From: Phycisphaerales bacterium
GTDB lineage: Bacteria; Planctomycetota; Phycisphaerae; Phycisphaerales; UBA1924
Length of the DNA stretch: 13,745 nt
Direction of reading: 5' to 3'
Assembly: GCA_007124345.1 (NCBI GenBank)
Contig: SLFH01000367.1
Span: 1-13,745 of the forward strand
The notes below the pieces were generated by a model. It was not told the DNA's origin, did not search any database, and was given only the letters and a program-made list of their open reading frames with translations. The stretch's first letter is position 1, and each line of letters opens with the position of its first letter. This document shows positions 1 to 5,631 of the stretch, piece by piece. The translations under genes and the position numbers were made by a program.

Positions 1-1051
1 AGTCCGGGCGCTCCAGCGGGTCTTCGCGCTGCAGCGGGCGGTGCAGGAAGGGCGTGCCGACCGTCGAGTCGCAGATGACCGTCAGCCCGCGCTCGTGCGC
101 CGCCTTCGTGATCGCCGGGACATCGAGCACATACCCGTGCGGGTTGCAGGGCGACTCCAGATACACATAGATCTGCCGCCCGTCTTCAAGCCGCGATCGC
201 TCCTTCGCCTGCACCTTTTCGAGCGCCTTGAGGAAGGCGGCCTCGTCGTAGCCGTCGAAGAAGTGCAGGCCTACGTCGAGGTTCGAGACCTTCGCGAACC
301 AGTCGTGCATGAGCTGGTAGGTCCCGCCGTAGACGTTCCGGCTGGCCAGGATCACATCCCGGTAACCGACCAGGTGGCTGAGCACCGCGTCGACGGCGGC
401 CATGCCCGAGTTGAAGTTCCACGCGAGGTACTCGTTGGCCCGCGACCCCGCCTCGATGTCCACAATGAAGTTCGCCAGGCTGATGCTCGTTGGGTTCAAG
501 AGGCGGCTGTAGACCTCCAGCATCAGTTCCTTGCCCTGGAACGCGTCGTCGACCCACTCGGCGCAGGCGTAGATGTAGGTCGCCGTCCGCGTCACCACCG
601 GGCGCGCGCTGAAGAGCGCCGTGACATTGTCGAAGATCGGGTAAGGCCCGCGCCGCGAACGCTGGCCCGGCTCGGTCACCAGCGACTGGTAGGTCGCCCT
701 GAACGGGTGCTGCAGCGTGTCGAGGATCTTGCCGAGCTGGAAGCAGAGGAATTTCTGGGCCGCAAAACGCTCGACACGCTCGACGCGACTCATCCCTTTG
801 AGCTCGGCGACGCCGATCTCCCACATGCGTCGCATGTCGGCGTGGGCGGAGTACAGGCTGCGTGTGAAGCTCGCCAGCGTGCGCCCGTACTCGCTGTCGG
901 GGTCGACGCCGAAGTGTTCGAGCTGCTCGGCGACCAGGCCATCGAGATCCGAGGCCTCGGTCGTCTTTCGCCTGGGGCTGATCTCGCGGGCGAGCTCGAA
1001 GTCGCTCGCGGCTGCGGCGATCCTGTCCATCGGTGTTTGGGCGCTGGTCAA
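1..1051 (-). CDS. Cys/Met metabolism PLP-dependent enzyme (cystathionine gamma-synthase/lyase family) with long N-terminal extension, 3'-truncated by window edge
   Basis: This is a trans-sulfuration-type PLP enzyme; the family makes or cleaves cystathionine, or sulfhydrylates O-acyl-homoserine, in the cytoplasm. Translating the minus strand gives, in order, the family's YSR (Tyr about 181) followed by LNPTS, the cofactor-phosphate loop NFNSGMAAVDA (about 213), NVYGGTYQL, ESPCNPHG, and VICDSTVGTPFL with the PLP-nitrogen Asp at about 328. The catalytic lysine normally comes 20-40 residues later and is off the left edge. Start choice: TTG at 1051, with GGAG 7 nt upstream and an in-frame stop a few codons further up; ATG at 1030 is the alternative and has no visible ribosome site. 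About 180 residues precede YSR, against roughly 50-60 in ordinary members. The extension looks helical and charged and has the same G/C-rich third positions as the rest. The exact reaction cannot be told from this part. The gene is divergent from the 1204 gene. Confidence 0.85.
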   Translation of the reverse strand, partial: MTSAQTPMDRIAAAASDFELAREISPRRKTTEASDLDGLVAEQLEHFGVDPDSEYGRTLASFTRSLYSAHADMRRMWEIGVAELKGMSRVERVERFAAQKFLCFQLGKILDTLQHPFRATYQSLVTEPGQRSRRGPYPIFDNVTALFSARPVVTRTATYIYACAEWVDDAFQGKELMLEVYSRLLNPTSISLANFIVDIEAGSRANEYLAWNFNSGMAAVDAVLSHLVGYRDVILASRNVYGGTYQLMHDWFAKVSNLDVGLHFFDGYDEAAFLKALEKVQAKERSRLEDGRQIYVYLESPCNPHGYVLDVPAITKAAHERGLTVICDSTVGTPFLHRPLQREDPLERPD

Positions 1052-1086
1052 GGGCGGGCTCCGGTTGGCTGTTCTCGTTTCGCGTC

Positions 1087-1092
1087 ATCGTA
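1087..1092 (-). promoter_or_regulatory. candidate -10 (TACGAT) for the PLP-enzyme gene
   Basis: On the minus strand, TACGAT lies 35 nt upstream of the TTG start at 1051. It would place the transcription start near 1080 and leave a short leader containing the GGAG ribosome site. No convincing -35 is visible. It sits in the 150-bp divergent spacer, back to back with a forward candidate at 1139. This is a match to a short consensus only. Confidence 0.25.
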
Positions 1093-1138
1093 GAGCACCC
1101 GGCCAATGCCCGGGTCCGCCCGCACCCTCGTCCCCCCA

Positions 1139-1144
1139 TAGACT
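1139..1144 (+). promoter_or_regulatory. candidate -10 (TAGACT) for the SRPBCC-like gene
   Basis: TAGACT followed by CAGACCCC lies 59 nt upstream of the ATG at 1204. The same heptamer TAGACTC recurs just before ispE (1898) and before the ROK kinase (2906), which supports a shared core-promoter signal. No clear -35 element is seen. Expected transcription start is near 1151. Confidence 0.35.
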
Positions 1145-1203
1145 CAGACCCCTCGTCCCGCCCGGGCGCGGGGCGAACCGATGACGCTCGCGAGAGGACC
1201 GCG

Positions 1204-1890
1204 ATGACCGTTGCACAGGCCGCTCCAGCCGGCGGCTTTCCCATCATCTTCGGACTGATCGTCATCGCGATCGTCGTGTTCGCGGCGATCGCGCTCGTCA
1301 CCGTGCTGCGCCGCATGCTCGGGGGCGTGCACAGGCCCCGGAGCTTCACCGCCGTCACCGAGGTCACGCTCTCGGGCGCCGACATCGGCGAGGTCTGGAG
1401 AGCGCTGGCCGATGTCGAGAACGAATCCAGCAGGCCCCAGGGCACCTCGTTCAGATGGCTCGACGAGGGACGCACGCTCTACCGCTTCGAGGACAGCGGC
1501 GGCAACGGCATCACCTGGCTCATCATCGAAGAGCAAGCCCCCACTCGCAGCGTCCGCCAGTATGAGCTCGACGCCATGCCCATGCGCGGCATCGTCGAGG
1601 TCGACCTCGACCGATCCGGCGCAGGCGTGAACCTCAGCATCACCCACCACTGCGACATCCCGGGCATCATCGCCATGATGCTCAAGAGGCGCCCCAACGC
1701 CGAGCACTCCATGGCGGGCGACCTCGTCGGCGACATCGTCCGCAGGCTCGGCCTCGAAGAGACCCCCGAGATCCGCCCCGTCGACATCGCAGAGTCGCCC
1801 GAGCCCCTCGTCGAACCCTTAGACCTCGACCCGGAGCTTTTCAGGAGCGAGGCCCAGACCGATCCCACGACCGAGTCCGAGCGGGTCTGA
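1204..1890 (+). CDS. membrane-anchored SRPBCC (polyketide cyclase/START-like) domain protein
   Basis: A 228-residue protein of unknown substrate. Residues about 12-35 form one strongly hydrophobic helix (FPIIFGLIVIAIVV onward) followed by RRM, so it is probably anchored in the inner membrane by its N-terminus with the rest cytoplasmic. The body (about 45-185) has an SRPBCC-like order: a beta strand TAVTEVTLS, a helix starting at GADIGEVWRALADVE, then alternating strands (FRWLDEGRTLYRFED, ITWLIIEEQ, RSVRQYEL, GIVEVDLD, VNLSITHHC) and a long C-terminal helix (AGDLVGDIVRRLGL). SRPBCC folds usually bind hydrophobic ligands, but no ligand can be named here. The last 40 residues are acidic and Pro-rich. 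The ATG at 1204 was chosen because GAGAGGA sits 5 nt upstream; longer in-frame readings lack support. It ends 19 bp before ispE. The fold call is by pattern only. Confidence 0.7.
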   Translation: MTVAQAAPAGGFPIIFGLIVIAIVVFAAIALVTVLRRMLGGVHRPRSFTAVTEVTLSGADIGEVWRALADVENESSRPQGTSFRWLDEGRTLYRFEDSGGNGITWLIIEEQAPTRSVRQYELDAMPMRGIVEVDLDRSGAGVNLSITHHCDIPGIIAMMLKRRPNAEHSMAGDLVGDIVRRLGLEETPEIRPVDIAESPEPLVEPLDLDPELFRSEAQTDPTTESERV

Positions 1891-1897
1891 CGGGTTG

Positions 1898-1903
1898 TAG
1901 ACT
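1898..1903 (+). promoter_or_regulatory. candidate -10 (TAGACT) giving a leaderless ispE transcript
   Basis: TAGACT ends 6 nt before the ispE ATG at 1910, and no Shine-Dalgarno lies between. A start site 6-7 nt downstream of a -10 would put the RNA 5' end on the initiation codon itself, as in known leaderless genes with TANNNT boxes. The region 17 nt upstream shows no good -35, so the assignment rests on position and recurrence. Confidence 0.45.
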
Positions 1904-1909
1904 CACCCC

Positions 1910-2860
1910 ATGAGCACCACGCACCGGGCCCGCGCCTTCGCGAAGGTCAACCTCGCCCTCGCGGTCGGCCCCCCCGTCACCGGCCAAGGACCCAAGGCCG
2001 GCTGGCACCGCATCGCCTCGTGGATGCACGCGATCGATCTCTCCGACAACATCGAGGCCGAACGCGTCGCCGACGACGTAAAGAGCAGCGCACCGGAGCA
2101 CTTCGATCTCCGCTGGGCCGACGACGCCCCCCTCAACGCCGGCGAGCCGCTCGGGTGGCCCGTCGAACAAGACCTGGTCTTCAAAGCGGTCGGAGCGCTG
2201 GAACAAGCGGTCGGCAAAGCCCTCCCCACAAAGATCCGCCTCCGCAAGCGAATCCCGGGCGGGGGCGGGCTCGGCGGGGGCTCGGCCGACGCCGCGGCGG
2301 CGCTCCGCCTCACCGCCCGAGCCCACGCCATCAGCCTGACCGAGCAGGAGCTTGCCGAGATCGCCGCGAACATCGGCAGCGATGTCGCCTACTTCCTCGA
2401 TCCCGACTCGGGGGCGGATTCGCCGCCAAGGCCCGCGATCGTCGAAGGCTTCGGCGACCGCATCACACGCCTGGAACGCTGCGAGGCCGAGCTGCTGCTG
2501 ATCCTCCCCCCCTTCGGCTGCGCGACCGGCGCCGTCTACCGCGACTACGACGAGCACATGCGCCGCGACCGGCGGGGCTTCGACCGCAAGGGCATCGAGG
2601 AGGCCTCCGCAGCCGGCGCCCCGGAAGCCGACCTGTGCATGAACGACCTGACGCACGCGGCGATCCGCGTCGAGCCCCGCCTGGCGGGGATCATCGAGCG
2701 GGCAGAGGCCGTCGCCGGCGCCGACCGCGTCTGCATGTCCGGCTCGGGCAGCACCCTTTTCGTGCTCATCGGGCAGGATCGCGCCCGGGCCATCGAGCCG
2801 GAGCTCGCCCGTGTGCTGCTCGCTGACGGCGCGACCATCATTAGAACAAGGCTCGTCTGA
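1910..2860 (+). CDS. ispE: 4-diphosphocytidyl-2-C-methyl-D-erythritol kinase (IspE)
   Basis: IspE phosphorylates the 2-hydroxyl of CDP-methylerythritol with ATP, the fourth step of the MEP route to isoprenoids, in the cytoplasm. It is a GHMP kinase, and all family motifs are visible: N-terminal AFAKVNLAL with the catalytic Lys at 12, GWHRI in place of the usual GYHxL, the glycine-rich ATP loop PGGGGLGGGSAD at about 116-127, NIGSDVAYFL with the catalytic Asp at 158, a CMNDL motif, and the C-terminal MSGSGSTLFVL loop. At 316 residues it is about 30 longer than typical enzymes; the extra length sits mainly at about 45-75 and about 210-240. The ATG is the only plausible start and has no ribosome site, only a TAGACT box just upstream. 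It follows the SRPBCC-like gene by 19 bp but appears to have its own promoter. Confidence 0.93.
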   Translation: MSTTHRARAFAKVNLALAVGPPVTGQGPKAGWHRIASWMHAIDLSDNIEAERVADDVKSSAPEHFDLRWADDAPLNAGEPLGWPVEQDLVFKAVGALEQAVGKALPTKIRLRKRIPGGGGLGGGSADAAAALRLTARAHAISLTEQELAEIAANIGSDVAYFLDPDSGADSPPRPAIVEGFGDRITRLERCEAELLLILPPFGCATGAVYRDYDEHMRRDRRGFDRKGIEEASAAGAPEADLCMNDLTHAAIRVEPRLAGIIERAEAVAGADRVCMSGSGSTLFVLIGQDRARAIEPELARVLLADGATIIRTRLV

Positions 2861-2892
2861 GCCGCTTTGTGGGCCCCGGCGGGGACACGCCG

Positions 2893-2937
2893 TATTCTGC
2901 GGCACTAGACTCGCCCGCACCGCTTTCCCGCAGGAGG
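2893..2937 (+). promoter_or_regulatory. candidate promoter boxes and strong Shine-Dalgarno for the ROK kinase
   Basis: The 85-bp gap after ispE holds two -10-like hexamers, TATTCT at 2893-2898 and TAGACT at 2906-2911 (part of the recurring TAGACTC), and then AGGAGG at 2932-2937, 8 nt before the ATG at 2946. The perfect ribosome site decides this start over longer in-frame readings that overlap the end of ispE. No terminator for ispE is apparent here. Confidence 0.45.
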
Positions 2938-2945
2938 CTCTCTGT

Positions 2946-3959
2946 ATGCAGCCCGACACAGGCGAACCCGGCCAGCCGGGCGAGCGCGTCATCGGCATCG
3001 ACTTGGGCGGCACCAATGTCCAGATCGGCGTGGTCGAGTTCGGGGGCGAGCCGGGCTACCGCGTCGTCGGGCGCGAGAAACGCAAGACCAAGCCCGACCA
3101 GGGCATCGAGACCGTGATCGAACGCCTCGCCAAAGGCGTCGAGAAAGCTTGCGAGCTCGCGGGCATCAAGCCGTCGCAGGCCGCCGCGATCGGCGTCGGC
3201 GCGCCCGGCGTCGTCGACCCGCACGAGGGCGTGGTGCTCGAAGCGGTCAACCTCCGCTGGAACGAGGTCCCCCTCGCCGAACGCTTGGGCGAGCGCCTCG
3301 GGACGCCGGTGTATGTCGACAACGATGTCAACGCCGCCGTTTTCGGCGAGCACCGCCTCGGCTCCGGTCGCGGCGCCTCGCACATGCTCGGCGTCTGGGT
3401 CGGCACCGGGATCGGGGGCGGGCTGATCCTCGGCGGCGACCTCTACTACGGGCACTTCCTCACCGCCGGCGAGGTCGGCCACATGCTCGCCATCCCCTAC
3501 AACCCCGCGGGATCTCGCTCGCTGGAGCACAACTGCTCGCGATCGGCGATCGTCGAGCGGCTCGTCAAGCTCATCCGCTCCAACCGCAAGAGCCTCCTGA
3601 CCGACCTCGTCGAGGACGACTTCTCGCAGATCCGCTCGGGCGTGATCGCCCAGGCCTACCGCGCCGGCGACCCGCTCGTGGTCGAGGTGATCGAGGAGTC
3701 CGCACGCCTCCTTGGTACACACCTGGCGGGGATCCACTCGCTGCTCTCGCTGGAGCGGATCGTGCTCGGGGGCGGGCTGGTCGAGGCTCTGGGCACGCCG
3801 TATGTCCACATCGTCGCCGAGGAGCTGCGCCGGTCCGCCTTCCCCGACAAGATCAAGGGCGTCGAGGTCGTCGCCAGCCGCCTGGAAGACGACGCGGGCA
3901 TCCTCGGGGCCGCGATGCTTGCCCGCGAGCGACTGGGCGACCCCGCCTACGCGGGCTGA
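2946..3959 (+). CDS. ROK-family sugar kinase (glucokinase-like), zinc motif degenerate
   Basis: A 337-residue ROK protein, most likely a cytoplasmic ATP-dependent hexose kinase. It has no N-terminal helix-turn-helix, so it is an enzyme rather than a NagC/Mlc-type repressor. Visible are the phosphate-1 loop IGIDLGGTNVQIG (Asp19), GVGAPGVVD, the catalytic Asp127 in VDNDVNAAVFGE, the adenosine loop GVWVGTGIGGGLI, GEVGHM with His179, and the C-terminal VLGGGL. The usual zinc-binding stretch after the His (CxCGxxGCxE) is missing: the sequence reads NPAGSRSLEHNCSRSAI, with a single cysteine (197). The Glu of the SLEH segment aligns with the sugar-binding Glu of the normal motif. The substrate is not certain; glucose is the default, and N-acetylated hexoses are possible. 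A GH57 amylase elsewhere in the window could supply glucose, but the two genes are not linked in an operon. Confidence 0.85.
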   Translation: MQPDTGEPGQPGERVIGIDLGGTNVQIGVVEFGGEPGYRVVGREKRKTKPDQGIETVIERLAKGVEKACELAGIKPSQAAAIGVGAPGVVDPHEGVVLEAVNLRWNEVPLAERLGERLGTPVYVDNDVNAAVFGEHRLGSGRGASHMLGVWVGTGIGGGLILGGDLYYGHFLTAGEVGHMLAIPYNPAGSRSLEHNCSRSAIVERLVKLIRSNRKSLLTDLVEDDFSQIRSGVIAQAYRAGDPLVVEVIEESARLLGTHLAGIHSLLSLERIVLGGGLVEALGTPYVHIVAEELRRSAFPDKIKGVEVVASRLEDDAGILGAAMLARERLGDPAYAG

Positions 3960-3966
3960 GGCACGC

Positions 3967-3987
3967 CCCGGGCCCCGACGGTCCGGG
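3967..3987 (+). terminator. GC hairpin after the ROK kinase, abutting the next promoter
   Basis: Seven bases after the ROK stop, CCCGGGCC and GGTCCGGG pair as an 8-bp stem (one G-T wobble) around a 5-nt loop. No T-run follows; instead the -10-like TATGCT of the next gene starts at the very next base. It may act as a weak terminator or as part of the promoter region. The stem is read directly; the function is inferred. Confidence 0.35.
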
Positions 3988-3993
3988 TATGCT
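3988..3993 (+). promoter_or_regulatory. candidate -10 (TATGCT) giving a leaderless M28 peptidase transcript
   Basis: TATGCT ends 6 nt before the ATG at 4000, and there is no Shine-Dalgarno in the CGAAAC between them. The spacing matches that at ispE and is close to that at lptF. No -35 is recognisable; the equivalent position lies inside the hairpin at 3967-3987. Confidence 0.45.
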
Positions 3994-3999
3994 CGAAAC

Positions 4000-5043
4000 A
4001 TGCCGACCCCCCGATTCTTGCTGCCCGCGATCCTCTCGTTCGCCTGCGCGAGCCCCACCCTCGCCGAGCAACAGCGCGATCTCTCCGGGGTCACGCCCGA
4101 GTCGCTCGCCGGCGTCATCAGCTCACTGCCCGAGCAGCGCGCCGTCCAGGGGGGCGAGGCCTACCTCGAAGGCCTGCTGTCGACCGAGGACTGGCTGATC
4201 GAGCAGCTCGAAGGCTTCGGGTACAAGGTGCAGACCCAGGAGGTCCGCTATGTCCCCCACCGGCGCGCCCGCGGGGGCGAGGGCCGCGAGGTCGTGGTCA
4301 CCCGGAACATCTGGGCCGACCTGCCCGGCAGCGAGACGCCCGACCAGGTCGTGATCTTCTCCGCCCATTTCGACGCCGTGCCAGGCAGCCCGGGCGCCAA
4401 CGACAACGGCTCGGGCGTTGCGGCGGTCTTGGAAGGGGCCCGCGTGCTCGCCGGCGAGCCGGCGCCGCGGACGATCCGCTTCATGTTTTTCACGGCCGAG
4501 GAGTTCGGGCTGATCGGCTCGCGCCAATATGTCGCGGCGGTGTTGACGCCGAAGCTCGAATCGGGCGAGGAACGCTTCATCGGGTGCGTCAATCTGGATG
4601 TGATGGGGTATTACTCTGACGAGCCGGGGAGCCAACGCCACCCGCGGGGCTTCCCGGGCGACCCCGACGCGCCGGGAGACTTTGTCGCGGTGCTCTCGTT
4701 TGCCGCTCAGGCCGACTTCCTGAGGGAGGTCGCCACCGGCATGCGTCGGGCCGAGCCGGAGGTGAAGCTCCTCACGACGGAGTTTCTCCCGCTGCCCCTG
4801 CCCGACATGATGCGGTCCGACCACGCCCCGTTCTGGAACGCTGGGCTTCCGGCGGTGCATCTGACCGACACGGCCAACTTCCGCTACGACCACTACCACC
4901 GCTCGACGGACACGCTCGACAAGCTCAACCTCCCCGTGTATGCGCAGGTTTCGCGTGCCGCGATCGGGGCGGTGGTGCACCTGGCCTCGCCCGGGTCCCC
5001 CCAAGAAAGGGACGCGGAGGACGACGCGGGCGCGAACCGGTAG
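4000..5043 (+). CDS. secreted M28-family zinc metallopeptidase (aminopeptidase)
   Basis: A 347-residue protein with an N-terminal signal peptide (about 1-22, hydrophobic FLLPAILSFACA, predicted cut after PTLA), so it acts in the periplasm or outside. The M28 co-catalytic di-zinc site is complete: His123 in SAHFDAV, Asp135 in GANDNGSG, Glu167-Glu168 in TAEEFG (general base and metal ligand), Asp200 in NLDVMGYY, and His300 in DHYHRSTDTLD. M28 enzymes remove N-terminal residues from peptides, but some members cleave other amides such as glutaminyl cyclase substrates, so the exact substrate is open. The tail after about 330 is short, charged and probably disordered. The start is the only Met giving a signal peptide. 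It is transcribed alone, from a leaderless-type start to the hairpin at 5060. Confidence 0.88.
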   Translation: MPTPRFLLPAILSFACASPTLAEQQRDLSGVTPESLAGVISSLPEQRAVQGGEAYLEGLLSTEDWLIEQLEGFGYKVQTQEVRYVPHRRARGGEGREVVVTRNIWADLPGSETPDQVVIFSAHFDAVPGSPGANDNGSGVAAVLEGARVLAGEPAPRTIRFMFFTAEEFGLIGSRQYVAAVLTPKLESGEERFIGCVNLDVMGYYSDEPGSQRHPRGFPGDPDAPGDFVAVLSFAAQADFLREVATGMRRAEPEVKLLTTEFLPLPLPDMMRSDHAPFWNAGLPAVHLTDTANFRYDHYHRSTDTLDKLNLPVYAQVSRAAIGAVVHLASPGSPQERDAEDDAGANR

Positions 5044-5059
5044 CGTGATGGCAACGAAA

Positions 5060-5091
5060 AGGCGGCGGCGCCTTGAAGGTCGCCGCCGCCT
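5060..5091. terminator. bidirectional terminator between the M28 gene and flgM
   Basis: AGGCGGCGGCG (5060-5070) and CGCCGCCGCCT (5081-5091) are perfect reverse complements, forming an 11-bp stem with a 10-nt loop. It lies between convergent genes, 16 bp after the M28 stop and about 60 bp after the flgM stop. On the minus strand the stem is followed by TTTTCGTT, a short U-tract, so it should work best for flgM. For the forward gene it has no T-run. Confidence 0.75.
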
Positions 5092-5152
5092 CGGAGCTGC
5101 AGGCATGGCCGAATTGAGTTCAGCGAGTTCAGGCCCCCGACGGGGCGCAAGA

Positions 5153-5452
5153 TCAGCCGAAGACGATTTCGTCGTCGATCATCTCGTTGAGGGCGCTGTC
5201 GAGTTTCTCGGGCGTGTCGTAGTTTCCGGCCTCGATCTGAGAGCGAACATCGTTGATGAGGTCGACGCGGAGCACGCCGGTTTCGCGCAAACGCTGCAGG
5301 AAGGCGTTCAGTGGGTCGGTGTCAGCACGGTCTGCGCCCCGCTCGACGCGCGACGGCGTCGAAGCCTCGGGTTCGGTGCGGCCCGCCGCGGTGCGCCCTG
5401 GGCTCTGGATTCGGGCCGCGGGCTGGGAGTTGATCGGAGTGATGTCGGTCAT
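5153..5452 (-). CDS. flgM: FlgM-like anti-sigma-28 factor
   Basis: A 99-residue protein that fits FlgM, which holds the flagellar sigma factor FliA (sigma-28) inactive until it is exported through the completed hook-basal body. The C-terminal half carries the family pattern: helix NAFLQRLRETGV, then RVDLINDVRSQIEAGNYDTPEKLDSALNEM split over two helices with the conserved R-V-D and the I-x-x-G-x-Y turn, ending in acidic IDDEIVFG. The N-terminal half (about 1-50) is rich in Pro, Arg, Thr and Ala and looks disordered, as in known FlgM. The ATG at 5452 was chosen because AGGAGG lies 10 nt upstream; a longer in-frame reading to 5578 would bury that ribosome site and the leader hairpins. No other flagellar gene is in view, so it is an orphan locally. 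It converges on the M28 gene and is divergent from the SPOR lipoprotein. Confidence 0.8.
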   Translation of the reverse strand: MTDITPINSQPAARIQSPGRTAAGRTEPEASTPSRVERGADRADTDPLNAFLQRLRETGVLRVDLINDVRSQIEAGNYDTPEKLDSALNEMIDDEIVFG

Positions 5453-5575
5453 CTGGAGTCCACCTCCTCGGCCGGCGGTCTGCCGGCCCGACCCTCGTCT
5501 AGGGGTCGTTGTTTTGATCTGTGCCCTCCGGCGGTCGGTCGCCCGCTCCGCGGGCCGCGTACTCATTTGCTCTGG
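5453..5575 (-). promoter_or_regulatory. structured leader of flgM: three hairpins, the last touching the Shine-Dalgarno
   Basis: Reading toward flgM on the minus strand there are three perfect inverted repeats: 5541-5555 (GCCCGC/GCGGGC, 3-nt loop), 5489-5508 (CGACCC/GGGTCG, 8-nt loop) and 5470-5488 (GGCCGGC/GCCGGCC, 5-nt loop). The last two abut. The last ends one base before AGGAGG (5463-5468), which is 10 nt from the ATG. Such a layout could tune ribosome access, but high GC makes hairpins easy to find. Confidence 0.4.
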
Positions 5576-5581
5576 CAAGGC

Positions 5582-5589
5582 TTATCGTC
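5582..5589 (-). promoter_or_regulatory. possible sigma-28 (FliA) -10 element for flgM
   Basis: On the minus strand GACGATAA matches the FliA -10 consensus GCCGATAA in seven of eight bases. It would start transcription near 5575, giving a leader of about 120 nt. The expected TAAAG-type -35 eleven bases upstream is absent apart from a trailing TTTT, so this is weak. FliA control of flgM is normal in other bacteria. Confidence 0.25.
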
Positions 5590-5631
5590 CCCGGGAACGA
5601 AAAGGCTCCAAAACAGATGTTCAGGTGCTTA

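Noticed and set aside
41..1093. 350-codon forward open frame
   Set aside because: It lies antisense to the PLP enzyme; its peptide is Arg/Val/Glu-rich with no motif, while the minus strand shows a clear family match.
186..1475. 429-codon minus-strand frame spanning the PLP gene and into the SRPBCC-like gene
   Set aside because: Out of frame with the recognisable PLP motifs and antisense to the 1204 gene; a product of high GC with few stops.
4000..4047. Lipoprotein signal on the M28 peptidase (Cys16)
   Set aside because: The residues before the Cys (SFA) do not fit a lipobox, and a normal signal-peptidase site follows at about residue 22.
2841..4118. 425-codon minus-strand open frame
   Set aside because: Antisense to the ROK kinase; no motif and no ribosome site.
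5489..5517. Forward rho-independent terminator (CGACCC hairpin then TTGTTTTG)
   Set aside because: The stem and T-rich tail look right, but no forward transcript is expected to arrive here, since flgM is on the other strand; treated as part of the flgM leader.
5453..5578. 42-residue N-terminal extension of FlgM
   Set aside because: It would translate through the leader hairpins and the AGGAGG that is well placed for the ATG at 5452; the peptide is Arg-rich and uninformative.
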